Assembly (NCBI RefSeq): GCF_002950945.1 | Contig: NZ_CP012673.1 | Location: 7,206,501 to 7,270,500 of the forward strand | Length of the DNA stretch: 64,000 nt | Direction: 5' to 3' | DNA from: Sorangium cellulosum | GTDB taxonomy: Bacteria; Myxococcota_A; Polyangia; Polyangiales; Polyangiaceae | Notes under the pieces: generated by a model | Database searches by the model: none | What the model was told of the DNA's origin: nothing | Seen by the model: only the letters and a program-made list of their open reading frames with translations | Program-made: the position numbers and the translations under genes | Shown here: positions 12,744 to 21,410 of the stretch, one piece after another | How the letters are laid out: each line of letters opens with the position of its first letter | Numbering within the stretch: position 1 is the first letter of the stretch

Positions 12744-13226
12744 TCACCTCGTCAACCGGTCGAGGATCGCGTCGACCTTCTCGAGGGTGAGGCCCTCGTG
12801 GTAGTCGCGATCGACCTGCATCATCGGGGCGGTGCCGCACGAGGCGAGGCACTCTGCGGTGCGCAGCGTGACCCTGCCGTCCTTCGTCGTCTCGCCCACC
12901 CGGATCCCGAGCCGCTTCTCGCAGTGGTGCAGCACCGCGTCGGCGCCGCTCAGCGCGCAGCTCAGCGTCCGGCAGACCCAGACCTGGTGCTTGCCCACGG
13001 GCTCCTTGTTGAAGAGCGTATAGAAGGTCGCGACGCCCTGGACCTGCGCGGCCGGGACGCCGAGGTGCTCGGCCACCCAGCGAAGCACCCGCTCGGAGAC
13101 CCACCCCTCCTGGCTCTGGCAGAGGTGGAGCACCGGGATGCACGCGGCCTGGCGGTTCGGATAACGCGAGAGGATCTTCTCGAACTCGATCTGCCTCTCG
13201 GCGCTCAGAGCAAATTCGTCGGTCAT
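12744..13226 (-). CDS. nuoE: NADH-quinone oxidoreductase subunit E
   Basis: NuoE is the 24-kDa thioredoxin-like subunit carrying the N1a [2Fe-2S] cluster. The ATG at 13226 (MTDEFALSAE) gives 160 residues, the typical length; the frame stays open upstream but without family similarity. The four ligands are visible as CRTLSC near residue 93 and CLASC near 134. The helical N-terminal domain has the usual LHLCQSQEGWVSE stretch. It is the first gene of the cluster, and a long leader separates it from the divergent gene. Confidence 0.95.
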   Translation of the reverse strand: MTDEFALSAERQIEFEKILSRYPNRQAACIPVLHLCQSQEGWVSERVLRWVAEHLGVPAAQVQGVATFYTLFNKEPVGKHQVWVCRTLSCALSGADAVLHHCEKRLGIRVGETTKDGRVTLRTAECLASCGTAPMMQVDRDYHEGLTLEKVDAILDRLTR

Positions 13227-13467
13227 GTCGGCTGTTGGCACGGTCCGCTGGCTCCCTGGGTGCGCCGTGTTCGCGGCGCGCCCGCTTCGACATGGAGTCG
13301 GGACGCCGCGACGCGGGTCCCTTCCAACGAGGGGCTCGCCCGGCAGAGCCGGGCGCACCCTCGTGCGCCTCCCGGTGCGGAGGCGTTCGCCGGAGGCGGA
13401 CAGCCCCGCGCACCGGCGGCCGGGCATTCGGTTATCCGTCGTACGGAGCCGTTCCCGAGGCGCGGGC

Positions 13468-13497
13468 ACGCTAGTGAGCGACGGTGGCGCCTGTCAA
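13468..13497 (-). promoter_or_regulatory. Candidate sigma-70 promoter for the nuo cluster
   Basis: On the minus strand, TTGACA (13497-13492) is followed after 18 bp by TAGCGT (13473-13468). This would place the transcript start near 13460 and give nuoE a leader of about 235 nt. The -35 is perfect and the -10 is weak. It is the best match in the gap. Confidence 0.35.
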
Positions 13498-13946
13498 GGC
13501 GCGCCAAGGGGAAACCTCCAGCAAATCACAGAAGACCTGTCGCTGCCCAAAAAGCTGGTGCGCTGCTGCACCGGCGCCTCCGGCCTGCCCGCGGCTGCCC
13601 GGGGCGAGGTGCAGGCGTTCGGCCGCCGCGGCCGGCGACCAGGGCTGAGTGCCCCGGGCCACGGGAGGCGGGGCGCGGGGCGCGCCGGGCCAACCGGGCG
13701 GGCGCGGCGTGCAGCAGGCCGCGCGCCCCGACGACCGGAGCTCCCTCACGGGGCTCGGCCGTCCTCGCGAGGCCCTTTCTAGACGTTCTCGCTCGACCTT
13801 CAAGGGCGAGCGCACGCGCGCGGGGCGCGCGGGAGCTCCATGAGCCGCCGCGTGAGGACGCAGCCCCGATCCCGAAGAACTCCTTGCGGTTTCTGGCGGA
13901 GAACGCGCCGCCTCGGGGCGCGTCCGGAGCGTTCTTCGTGTTTCAC

Positions 13947-13976
13947 TTGAGAACTGGACGGCGCATCAACTACGCT
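13947..13976 (+). promoter_or_regulatory. Candidate promoter for the zinc-ribbon/DUF4234 gene
   Basis: TTGAGA (13947-13952), an 18-bp spacer and TACGCT (13971-13976) lie about 70 bp before the GTG start of the next gene. The match is moderate. It sits in a slightly less GC-rich patch. Confidence 0.3.
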
Positions 13977-14047
13977 TCGCGCCCATTGCGACGCGCGCGG
14001 GGCGCGGTCGTGCGTAGCAGCAGCGAACCCCCCTCCGGAGGTGGTGC

Positions 14048-15643
14048 GTGTTCTGTCCGAATTGTGGGACGCAAAACTCGGAAACAGCGTCCACGTGCAC
14101 GAAGTGCGGCTTCAACCTGAAGGGGGCGGCCGCGCCGAAGTTCAAGGGCACCATGCTGATGAGTCAGCCATCCGGGGCGAGCCCGCCGCGTGCCCCGGGC
14201 GCGCCTCCGCCTCCGGCTCCTCCGGCCGGCGCTCCGCCGGGCATGCCCGCGGGCATCCCGGCCCCGCCCCAGGGCCTCGCGGGAACGGTGGTCGGCGTTC
14301 CTCCGGCGGGCCTCGGCGCCTCCGCGGGGCCTCCGCCGGCGCCGCCGCCGCCAGGGATGGGCGGCTACGGCGCGCCGCCCCCCGCCGCGGCGCAGCCGTC
14401 GGGCCCGGCGTTCGGCGGCGCGGCCGCGAGCCCGTCGGGCGGGTATGCGCCCTTCGGCCAGCCGCCCAACCAGGGTGTGAACCCGCTCGGGGGCACCATG
14501 GCCATCGACCAGATGTCGCCGTTCGGCCCGGCGGGCGGGCAGCAGCCCGGCGGGGCCGCCGGCGCGCCGCCCGGCGCGTTTCCGCCGCCTGGCGGCAGCT
14601 ACGGCCAGCCTCCGCAGGCGGGCGGCGCCGGCGGGAATCCGTTCGCACCCCCCGGCCAGGATCCTGCGGGCGGCCTCGGCGGCGCGCCCCCCGGCTACGG
14701 CCAGCCCCAGGGGGGTTACGGCCAGCCCCAGGGGGGTTACGGCCAACCGCAGGGGGGTTACGGCCAGCCCCAGGGGGGTTACGGCCAGCCCCCGCAGCAC
14801 AGCGGCAGCGGCTACGGCCCGCCTCCCGGCCAGGACCCGCAGGGCGGCTACGGCAGCCCCCCGGGCGGCGGTTACGGCAGCCCTCAGGGCGGCGGCTACG
14901 GCAGCCCTCAGGGCGGCGGCTACGGCAGCCCCCCGGGCGGCGGCGACTACGGCAGCCCTCAGGGCGGCGGCTACGGCAGCCCCCCGGGCGGCGGCGACTA
15001 CGGCAGCCCTCAGGGCGGCGACTACGGCAGCCCTCAGGGCGGCGGCTACGGCAGCCCTCAGGGCGGCGGCTACGGCAGCCCTCAGGGCGGCGGTTACGGC
15101 AGCCCCCCGGGCGGCAGTTACGGCGGCGCTCCGGGCGGCGGCCCTCAGGGCTACGGCTCGCCCGGGGTGAGTGATCCCGGCGGTTACGGCGGCTCGCCGG
15201 CCTACGGCGGCTCATCGCCCTCCGCCTACGGGGCTCCGGGCGGCGGCGCGCCGCTGGCCGTCTCGGGCCAGGGAGCCGGTGGCCTCGGCGCGTTCGGCGG
15301 CGGCGGCGCGCTGGCGTCCGGGACCAGGGGCGAGACGCGCAACCCGGTCATGGTCTGCGTGATCGGGATGGTCTGCTTCATCTATGCGATCTGGCAGCTC
15401 TGGGCGATGTTGAACGAGCTGCAGCAGACGACCAAGGACCCCGAGTTCAAGCCCTGGTACGTCTTCATCCCGCTGCTCAACTACTACTTCCTCTGGGTGA
15501 AGGTGCCCGAGCAGGTGACCAAGGCCAAGCAGATGGCCGGCTCGCGCAACCCGCAGGCGGAGGGCATCGTGCTCTACATCTTCCTCCCGCTGTATGCCCT
15601 CGCGAAGGACCTCAACGAGGTCTGGGACCCGAACGCCGCGTGA
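14048..15643 (+). CDS. Zinc-ribbon, Gly/Tyr-repeat membrane protein (DUF4234-like)
   Basis: The GTG at 14048, just downstream of GGAGGT, gives 531 residues in three parts. First comes a zinc ribbon with CPNCG near residue 3 and CTKCGF near 17. A long disordered region follows at about 45-430. It starts Pro/Ala-rich and then becomes repeats of GYGQPQG and GYGSPQGG with scattered GDYGS units. Last is a membrane domain from about 435 to the end with at least two helices (VMVCVIGMVCFIYAIW and the KPWYVFIPLLNYYFLW region), matching DUF4234. The repeats are encoded by near-identical 21-24-bp units and so are likely variable in length. The ribbon points to a nucleic-acid or protein partner in the cytoplasm. 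Function unknown. Confidence 0.8.
   Translation: MFCPNCGTQNSETASTCTKCGFNLKGAAAPKFKGTMLMSQPSGASPPRAPGAPPPPAPPAGAPPGMPAGIPAPPQGLAGTVVGVPPAGLGASAGPPPAPPPPGMGGYGAPPPAAAQPSGPAFGGAAASPSGGYAPFGQPPNQGVNPLGGTMAIDQMSPFGPAGGQQPGGAAGAPPGAFPPPGGSYGQPPQAGGAGGNPFAPPGQDPAGGLGGAPPGYGQPQGGYGQPQGGYGQPQGGYGQPQGGYGQPPQHSGSGYGPPPGQDPQGGYGSPPGGGYGSPQGGGYGSPQGGGYGSPPGGGDYGSPQGGGYGSPPGGGDYGSPQGGDYGSPQGGGYGSPQGGGYGSPQGGGYGSPPGGSYGGAPGGGPQGYGSPGVSDPGGYGGSPAYGGSSPSAYGAPGGGAPLAVSGQGAGGLGAFGGGGALASGTRGETRNPVMVCVIGMVCFIYAIWQLWAMLNELQQTTKDPEFKPWYVFIPLLNYYFLWVKVPEQVTKAKQMAGSRNPQAEGIVLYIFLPLYALAKDLNEVWDPNAA
14696..15120 (+). repeat. In-frame 21/24-bp coding repeats (GYGQPQG, GYGSPQGG)
   Basis: From about 14696 to 14790 a 21-bp unit beginning TACGGCCAGCCCCAG recurs with only a few silent changes. 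From about 14848 to 15120 a unit of about 24 bp (GGCTACGGCAGCCCTCAGGG, with insertions of GAC) recurs around ten times. The near-identity at DNA level points to recent expansion by slippage or recombination. Confidence 0.85.
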
Positions 15644-15665
15644 CGCGCGGCGCCGCTCTCCTCCG

Positions 15666-16121
15666 TTGACCTCACCCCGCTCGAGCGGCGCCCCGCGGCC
15701 CGCTCCATCGACGCGCGCGCGATGGAGCGCGGCGTCGCCGCTCGGCCGCGCGGCGCGCCTCGGCGCGGTGGTGTCGCTGCTCGGCCTCTGGACGGCGTGT
15801 GGCCTCCCGCTCTGCCCGTTCGCGATCGTCACCCGCCACCCCTGCCCGGGGTGCGGGCTGACGCGCGCGACCTTCGCCCTCGCCCAGGGCCACGTGGCCG
15901 AGGCGCTCCGGCTCCACCCGCTCAGCCCGGTCGTCGCGCCGCTCGTGATCGCCGCGCTCGTGTACAACGCGGCGACCTACGTGAAGGACGGCCGCGTCGC
16001 GGCGGCCGAGTCGCTGCGGGGGGCGTGGGTGACGGGGCTCGGGCTCGCGCTGGCGGCCGCGATGCTCGGCGTCTGGGTCGCGCGCTTCTTCGGGGCGTTC
16101 GGCGGCCCCGTCCCGGTCTGA
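15666..16121 (+). CDS. DUF2752 membrane protein
   Basis: A small integral membrane protein, about 151 residues from the TTG at 15666. The motif LCPFAIVTRHPCPGCGLTRA near residue 58 is the DUF2752 hallmark: a Cys-Pro-x-CGxTR turn before the first conserved helix. Two more hydrophobic helices follow (VVAPLVIAALVYNAA and GLGLALAAAMLGVWVA). The exact start is uncertain because no ATG or good ribosome site precedes the conserved part and the frame is open further upstream into the previous gene. It starts 22 bp after the zinc-ribbon gene and may share its transcript; both are membrane proteins with Cys-pair motifs. It ends 7 bp from a convergent gene. Confidence 0.75.
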   Translation: MTSPRSSGAPRPAPSTRARWSAASPLGRAARLGAVVSLLGLWTACGLPLCPFAIVTRHPCPGCGLTRATFALAQGHVAEALRLHPLSPVVAPLVIAALVYNAATYVKDGRVAAAESLRGAWVTGLGLALAAAMLGVWVARFFGAFGGPVPV

Positions 16122-16128
16122 GGGGAGG

Positions 16129-16695
16129 TCAGAAGCCGCGCACGCGGAGCGCCTCGCCGCGCCGCCGCGCGGTCGGGCGGAGGGCGCGGCAGGCGTGGGC
16201 GCCGCGCCTCGGCCACCCGCGCTGAACGCGCGGCAGCGGGCCGCTCGCGGGCGCGCCGACGCGCAGCAGGACCTCGTACGCGCGCTCCAGATCGCAGCCG
16301 ATCACGTCGAGCTGCTCGTCGGTGAGGCCGCACTTCGCCTTCGGGAAGAGGAACCCCTCCTCCTCGTCCGCGTGGTGGGCGAAGACGTCCCGGAGGAGCC
16401 GGAGGCGCGCCTCGAAGCGCACGTCGGTCGCGCGCGTGCGCAGCAGGTTGTCGGCCGCGAAGCGCGCGAGCCCGTGCTTCTCGTACGCGTCGTGGATCGG
16501 CTTCCGGTCGTCGGCCATCCGCTCGGCACACACCGGGTAGAGGTAGGTCTCCTCGATGCGCACATGCGCGTCGATCATCCGGGAGAGCCGCGCGACCATC
16601 GATGTCCGGAGGCCCGGGCTGGGCTCGGCGGCGATGCGCTCCATGAGGGCGCTGACTTCGAGATGCTGCTGCTCCAAGAGATCGAGTGCGTCCAT
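16129..16695 (-). CDS. Hemerythrin HHE-domain protein
   Basis: A cytoplasmic four-helix protein of 188 residues from ATG 16695 (MDALDLLEQQH). The metal-ligand pattern of HHE hemerythrins is visible: H in LEQQHLEV (residue 11), H..E in MIDAHVRIEETYLYP near 48-53, and HADEEEGFLFP near 112 with His and Glu. Such domains bind a di-iron centre and are used in oxygen/NO sensing, iron handling or repair of iron-sulfur proteins. The last 45 residues are Arg/Pro-rich and unlike the domain. The convergent gene ends 7 bp away. No neighbouring gene reveals which role applies. Confidence 0.8.
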   Translation of the reverse strand: MDALDLLEQQHLEVSALMERIAAEPSPGLRTSMVARLSRMIDAHVRIEETYLYPVCAERMADDRKPIHDAYEKHGLARFAADNLLRTRATDVRFEARLRLLRDVFAHHADEEEGFLFPKAKCGLTDEQLDVIGCDLERAYEVLLRVGAPASGPLPRVQRGWPRRGAHACRALRPTARRRGEALRVRGF

Positions 16696-16894
16696 GGGGT
16701 TCCCCTCGCGTGAGCTCACCGCGTTCGCGCCGCCGTCGCTGGGCAGCGCTTGCACAGCCCGGCTCGCGGTTCGGCGCGGCGCGGTGCAGGCGGCACCGTC
16801 GTGGCAAGGAGCGGGCCGGCCGCGGGCCGCAGGTCGAGGCGCGCGGCGCGCGTCCGATCACGCGGTGCGGCGCGGCGCGGCGCGCGCGGGGGCG

Positions 16895-18022
16895 CTACGC
16901 CGGGACCGCGGCGAGCGCGGCGCGCATGGCCGCCGCGCCGGGGAAGCGGTGGTCGGGGTGCTTGGAGAGGGCGCGGGAGAGCACGTCGTCGAGCACGCGC
17001 GGGACGTCGCGGCGCTCCCGCCGGAGGGGCACGGGCGCGGAGCGCACGATCGCCACGAGCACGTCGAGGTCACCCCGGCCCCGGAAGGGGAGCTTGCCCG
17101 ACAGCGCGTAGTAGAGGAGCAGCGCGGCGGCGAACAGGTCGCTGCGCTCGGTGATGGCGCGGCTGCGCATCGCCTGCTCCGGCGACATGAACAGCAGCGT
17201 GCCCACGAGCGAGCCGGGGCTGTCGGGCGTCACGCCGTCGCCCGTGTCCGCGCCGGGCTCGTGCGCGAAGCCGAGATCGATGAGCTTGACCGTGGGCGTC
17301 GCCTCCCCTGCCCCGCCGCCCGGCCCCCCGCCCACGAGCAGGATGTTCCCGGGCTGTAGGTCCAGGTGGACGACCTTCGCCACGTGCATGGCCGCGAGGC
17401 CGGCGAGGATCTGATCCGCGAGGGCGAGCGCGCGGCGGAGCGGCAGGGGGCCGTTCCGCCGCACCTCCTCGCCGAGCGTGACGCCCTCGTAGAGGGGCAT
17501 GAGGAAGAACGGGCGCCCGTCCTCGAGGAGCCCCTCGCCGAGCACAGGGCAGACGTTCGGGTGATCGATGCGCCGGGCGAGCCGCACCTCGCGGGCGAAC
17601 CGGCTGGCCGCGCCGGGGTCCCCCGCGTGCACGGTCCGGAGCACCTTCAGCGCGACCGGCTCCCCCGTCGCGACGAGGTGGGCCGCGTACACCGCGCCCA
17701 TCCCCCCCTCGGCGATGAGCCGCTCGATGTGCAGTCCCTGCTCTGTGCTGCCGACGAGCGGATCGCCCGCGGTGGACCGGCGGCGCGGGAGCCCCGCGGC
17801 GGCGCGCGGCGGCTGCGGCGCGACGGCGTCGTGCGCCGCGAGGTGCGGCCGCTGCGTGTCCCGGTCGCGGCCCACGTGGCGGACGATGCCGGAGCGCGGC
17901 GGTTCGGGCTGCGCCGCAACGCCGTCGCCCTCGGCGGCGGCAGCCTCGGGCAGCGCCTCAGCCACCGCGGAACGGTCCCTGGCTGGAACAGAGGAGCAAC
18001 GACGATGGAAGCCAGGGGTCAC
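16895..18022 (-). CDS. Ser/Thr protein kinase with altered HRD and DFG motifs
   Basis: A 375-residue soluble kinase with its domain at about 97-370. The GTG at 18022 is the first available start; the first 95 residues are low-complexity and the true start may be later. Visible motifs are AEGGMGAVYAA (P-loop), VALKVL (ATP lysine), LVGTLLFMSPEQ (activation segment, APE-like) and ERSDLFAAALLLY (subdomain IX). The catalytic loop reads HLDLQPGN instead of HRDLKPxN, and the metal loop IDLGFA instead of DFG. The catalytic Asp residues remain, but Arg and Lys of the loop are replaced. Activity is possible but altered. No transmembrane helix or sensor domain is attached. A palindromic site lies just upstream. 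Confidence 0.82.
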   Translation of the reverse strand: MTPGFHRRCSSVPARDRSAVAEALPEAAAAEGDGVAAQPEPPRSGIVRHVGRDRDTQRPHLAAHDAVAPQPPRAAAGLPRRRSTAGDPLVGSTEQGLHIERLIAEGGMGAVYAAHLVATGEPVALKVLRTVHAGDPGAASRFAREVRLARRIDHPNVCPVLGEGLLEDGRPFFLMPLYEGVTLGEEVRRNGPLPLRRALALADQILAGLAAMHVAKVVHLDLQPGNILLVGGGPGGGAGEATPTVKLIDLGFAHEPGADTGDGVTPDSPGSLVGTLLFMSPEQAMRSRAITERSDLFAAALLLYYALSGKLPFRGRGDLDVLVAIVRSAPVPLRRERRDVPRVLDDVLSRALSKHPDHRFPGAAAMRAALAAVPA

Positions 18023-18032
18023 GGATGAGAAC

Positions 18033-18055
18033 CTCGTCAGAAATTACCTGACGAG
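18033..18055. promoter_or_regulatory. Perfect 8-bp inverted repeat upstream of the kinase gene
   Basis: CTCGTCAG (18033-18040) and CTGACGAG (18048-18055) flank the AT-rich spacer AAATTAC, 10 bp upstream of the kinase GTG. The symmetry and A/T centre suit a dimeric repressor operator. A short transcript hairpin is the alternative. Confidence 0.45.
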
Positions 18056-18133
18056 TGTCCATTGACCGAGCCCCCCGCGCAAGGAGATTGGGGTCTCAAA
18101 CGACCACTTCACGCGTGGGGCCTCGTCGTCTTA

Positions 18134-18165
18134 TGTCCGGTTTTTACTCAGTTTTTGCCCGGACA
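18134..18165. other. Stem-loop with T-rich loop upstream of the exonuclease gene
   Basis: TGTCCGG (18134-18140) pairs with CCGGACA (18159-18165) around an 18-nt loop rich in T. It lies in a locally AT-rich 130-bp leader, unusual for this genome, between the divergent kinase and exonuclease genes. It may be a regulatory leader element. No known riboswitch is recognised. Confidence 0.4.
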
Positions 18166-18277
18166 AAGCAAACCGCCCGAGGCGTTTCTGGACCATCGGG
18201 AAAATCCTGAATGAATTGCGTCCACATGGCGCTACCCTGGCGGCGGACTGATGCTTTTTACGTAAGGAATCCAACCT

Positions 18278-18832
18278 ATGGCGAAACGGCTTGACCTGAT
18301 CCTGGTGGTGGATGTCGAGGCGACGTGCTGGGAGGGCAACCCGCCGCGGGGGGAGGAGAACGAGATCATCGAGGTCGGCGTGTGTATGCTCGAGGTCTCC
18401 TCGGGGCAGCGGCGCGACCGGCGCTCGATCCTGGTGCGCCCGGAGCGCTCGCGCGTCAGCCCGTTCTGCACGGCGCTGACGACGCTCACGCAGGCGGACG
18501 TCGACGCGGGCGTCTCGTTCAGGGAGGCGTGCGCGGTGCTCCAGGGCGAGCTCAAGGCGCAGGACCGGCTCTGGGCTAGCTACGGCGACTACGACCGGCG
18601 CATGTTCGAGCGGCAGTGCCAGGCGCGCGGCGTGCCGTTCCCGTTCGGGCCGGGCCACCTCAACGTGAAGACCCTGTTCGCCGTGACACACGCGCTGCCG
18701 CGCGAGCTGGGCATGGCCGAGGCCCTGGAGCGGGTGGGCTTGCCGCTGAAGGGCACACACCACCGGGGCGGCGACGACGCGTACAACATCGCCGGCCTGC
18801 TCGCGCATCTGCTGCTGGCCGCCCGGCGGTGA
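18278..18832 (+). CDS. DEDDh 3'-5' exonuclease (RNase T/ERI1/KapD-like)
   Basis: A 184-residue single-domain exonuclease. The acidic residues of the DEDDh fold are visible: VVDVEATCW (D and E) near residue 12, the second Asp in SYGDYDRRMF near 103, and the HHRGGDDAYNIA box near 166 with His and the last Asp. The opening DVEATCWE and the compact length resemble ERI1/KapD proteins that trim RNA 3' ends, rather than the DnaQ polymerase subunit. The ATG at 18278 has AAGGA at 18264-18268. The upstream leader is AT-rich. It is monocistronic, and the next gene is convergent. Confidence 0.85.
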   Translation: MAKRLDLILVVDVEATCWEGNPPRGEENEIIEVGVCMLEVSSGQRRDRRSILVRPERSRVSPFCTALTTLTQADVDAGVSFREACAVLQGELKAQDRLWASYGDYDRRMFERQCQARGVPFPFGPGHLNVKTLFAVTHALPRELGMAEALERVGLPLKGTHHRGGDDAYNIAGLLAHLLLAARR

Positions 18833-18893
18833 CGCGCCGGGCGGGCGAGGCGCCGCGCGCGCGACGCCGCGCGCACGGCGCCCGGGCGAGCGC

Positions 18894-21377
18894 TCACGCC
18901 GTCGGCGCGACCTCGGGCACCTCCGGCTGCGCCCCCGCGGCCGGGGCACCGGGCGGAGGGCCGGCCGCGGCGGCGCTGGCGCGCTCCGGCGGTCCCTCGT
19001 CGTGGCCCAGGGCGGCCGCCCCGGCCGCGGCGGGCGGAGGCACGGCGGCCGCGGCGAGCAGGTAGGCGACGCCCGCGGCGAGCAGCTGGACGCTGTAGCC
19101 GAGGTGCATCGCGCAGAGGACGCCGAGGGCGGTCGCCACGGCGCCGGCGAGGGCGCAGAGCCCCCAGCACCAGGGAAGCAGCGCCGGCGAGATCGAGGCC
19201 ACCAGCTTGACCCCGAGCGGCGCGAGCGAGCCCGCGAGCAGGCCGATCGGCAGGAGGAGCGCGACCGCCAGGACGGCGCGCGCGAACGAGCCGATGCCGT
19301 AGCTCCACTGCACGAGCGGGACGAGCCCCGCCGCGGCGAGCGCCGCGGCGGCGGCGAGCAGCAGCGCCGCCGTCGAGGCGGCGCCGTCCGCGGCGCGCGG
19401 CGACACCCGGGCGGTGAGCAGGCCGCCCACGCCGGCCGAGACGAGCAGGATCACGAGCGCGGCCAGGAGCTCGTGCGCGGGCACGTCGAGCAGGAGGACC
19501 ACGTGCCGGACGACGGCGAGCTCCAGGAAGGCGAAGCCCGCGCCGATCGCGGCGAAGAAGAAGAGCGGGCACGCGCGCGGCGGCGGCGGCGGCGGCGGCG
19601 CGGCGCTGGCCGCGGCGCTTTCGTCCGCCGCCGCGCCGCCGGGCCGGAGGCGGCGGACGGCGCGCCCGGCGAGCAGCGGCGCGAGGACGGCGAGCGCGAG
19701 CAGCCCCGATCCGACGGCGAGCAGCGCGAGCAGCGCGAAGAGGCCCGTGTGCTCGGCGCGGAGCGCCTTGAGATCCCCGAGCACCGCGGGGAGCCGGCGG
19801 GCCGGGACGTCGTAGGCGAAGAACGGCCGCTCGTCGGTGGGCGGCGTGAGATCGGCCGCCGCGTCGGGCGCCGCGGCGCGGGCGTCCGCCGCCGCGACGA
19901 GCCGGGCGCGGAGCGGGGTGCTCGGCCGGTCGGGGGCGAAGAGCTCCGCGAACTTGCCCTTGCGGCACTGGCGGCGCAGCGCGTCGATCTCGCCCTGCGC
20001 GAGCGGCGCGCGCTTCACGAGGAGCGACGCGAACCGCGCGGCGCTGCACCCGAAGAGGTGGTCCTTCGGCTCGGCCACGCCCGCGCGGCGCAGCGCCGCG
20101 GCCGCGAGGGAGAGCAGGCGATCGAAGTCCCCCTCCGGGCGCGCCATGACCAGCGTGCCCTCCGGCGCGAGGCGCGCGAGCAGGTCTCCGACGCCCTCGA
20201 GCGTGTGGAGCCGGCTCTCCGACAGCGCGAGCGCGCCGGCCGTCGACGCGGCGACGGTGTCGGCCGACGGGACCACGATGTTCCTGAAGAGCAGCGGCGT
20301 GCGCCGGACGAAGCTGCGCGGGTCGGCCACGATCACGTGGACCTCGGGCTTGTCGAACAGGCGGCCGCTGAACTCCGCGTAGCGGCCGCGCATGACGTCG
20401 ACGACGCCGGGGTCGGCCTCGACGGCGTACACCTCCTTGTGCCCGGCCTTGAGCGCGGCGCGCACGTCGCGCCCGCCGCCGGCGCCGAGGACGAGCGCCG
20501 GGCCCTCGCCCCGCTGGAGCGCGTAGCCGAGCTCCTCGGGCTGAGGCTGCGGCGCGGTCTTTGCCTCGAGGATCGGGCTGGCCGCGACGCCGTCGCGCCG
20601 CAGCCACGTGGTGCCGGACCGCGGCCGGTCGACCGTGATCAGCCCCCGCTCGCTCCAGGCCTCGAGCTCGACCCTCTCGAGCGGCGTCCGGCGGAAGCCG
20701 GTGAGCTTGAGCCACGGCTCGCCGAGGTCGCCGGCGAGCAGCACGCAGCTGCCGAGCGCGAACGTGGCGACGAGGCCCCCCGGCGCGCGCCGCTGGTCCG
20801 CACCGCCGCCGCCGCGCGACCCGAGGGAGAAGAGGACGCCCGCCGCGGCGAACACGATCGCGGCCGCGAGCGCGGCGCGCGGGGCGCCGGCGGCGCGGAG
20901 CGCAGCGGCGGCCGCGAGCCCTCCGAGGGCCCCGCCGGCGAGGTCGAGCAGGTAGAGGCGGGGCGCCTCGAGGGCGGCGTGCCGGATGGCGGCCGCGAGC
21001 GCGAGGCCCGACAGGGCGAACGGGGCGGTCGACGCGGCGTAGACGAGCGCGAGCGAGGCGAGCGACGCCGGCTCGGTGCCCGAGGAGGGCCCGCGCTGCG
21101 CGACGACGATGATCGCGGCCAGCGTCGCGCCCGACGCCAGGGCGGAGAAGGCCGCCATGCGGGCGAGGAGCGCGGGCGGGCGGGCGAGCGACGGCGCGAG
21201 GTAGAGCAGCACGCCGGAGGCGCCCGCGCCGACGAGCGACAGCGTGACCGCGAGGAGCGCGTACGGCTCGCCGAGCAGCGCCGCGTAGATCCGCGCCAGC
21301 GTGATCTCGAGCAGGACCGTTGCGCACGCGAGGGCGGCGATGCCGCTGAAGAGGCCGCTCCGCTGGGAGACCCGCAT
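18894..21377 (-). CDS. Membrane-embedded spermidine-synthase-like protein
   Basis: This 827-residue protein has at least six hydrophobic helices in residues 1-220, a soluble centre and another set of helices from about 545 to the end. The centre (about 235-480) contains GPALVLGAGGGRDVRAAL and VYAVEADPGVVDVMRGRY, the Rossmann-type SAM-binding pattern of spermidine synthase-like proteins. The 'VEADPGVVD' acidic loop would bind the ribose. The polyamine-binding Asp/Glu residues of true spermidine synthases cannot be assigned with confidence, so the substrate is unknown. Fusions of an MFS-like membrane domain to such a fold are common in myxobacteria and relatives. The C-terminus is Pro/Ala-rich. 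It begins 33 bp after the metalloprotease gene. Confidence 0.75.
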   Translation of the reverse strand: MRVSQRSGLFSGIAALACATVLLEITLARIYAALLGEPYALLAVTLSLVGAGASGVLLYLAPSLARPPALLARMAAFSALASGATLAAIIVVAQRGPSSGTEPASLASLALVYAASTAPFALSGLALAAAIRHAALEAPRLYLLDLAGGALGGLAAAAALRAAGAPRAALAAAIVFAAAGVLFSLGSRGGGGADQRRAPGGLVATFALGSCVLLAGDLGEPWLKLTGFRRTPLERVELEAWSERGLITVDRPRSGTTWLRRDGVAASPILEAKTAPQPQPEELGYALQRGEGPALVLGAGGGRDVRAALKAGHKEVYAVEADPGVVDVMRGRYAEFSGRLFDKPEVHVIVADPRSFVRRTPLLFRNIVVPSADTVAASTAGALALSESRLHTLEGVGDLLARLAPEGTLVMARPEGDFDRLLSLAAAALRRAGVAEPKDHLFGCSAARFASLLVKRAPLAQGEIDALRRQCRKGKFAELFAPDRPSTPLRARLVAAADARAAAPDAAADLTPPTDERPFFAYDVPARRLPAVLGDLKALRAEHTGLFALLALLAVGSGLLALAVLAPLLAGRAVRRLRPGGAAADESAAASAAPPPPPPPRACPLFFFAAIGAGFAFLELAVVRHVVLLLDVPAHELLAALVILLVSAGVGGLLTARVSPRAADGAASTAALLLAAAAALAAAGLVPLVQWSYGIGSFARAVLAVALLLPIGLLAGSLAPLGVKLVASISPALLPWCWGLCALAGAVATALGVLCAMHLGYSVQLLAAGVAYLLAAAAVPPPAAAGAAALGHDEGPPERASAAAAGPPPGAPAAGAQPEVPEVAPTA

Positions 21378-21410
21378 GGGCCCGCTCCTACCACAGCGCG
21401 ATGCGGTCGC

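Larger units (their letters stand above)
13227..14047. other. 821-bp divergent intergenic region
   Basis: This gap separates nuoE (minus) from the zinc-ribbon protein (plus). No open frame in it has a convincing start, ribosome site or recognisable protein. It contains several hairpin-capable stretches, for example CCCGGC/GCCGGG near 13338 and an arm pair GAAGAACTCC...GGAGCGTTCTTC near 13877-13936, and the two candidate promoters listed separately. Confidence 0.6.

Noticed and set aside
13649..13843. Possible small genes in the nuoE divergent gap
   Set aside because: No ribosome site, no recognisable protein and Arg/Gly/Pro composition as in random GC-rich DNA.
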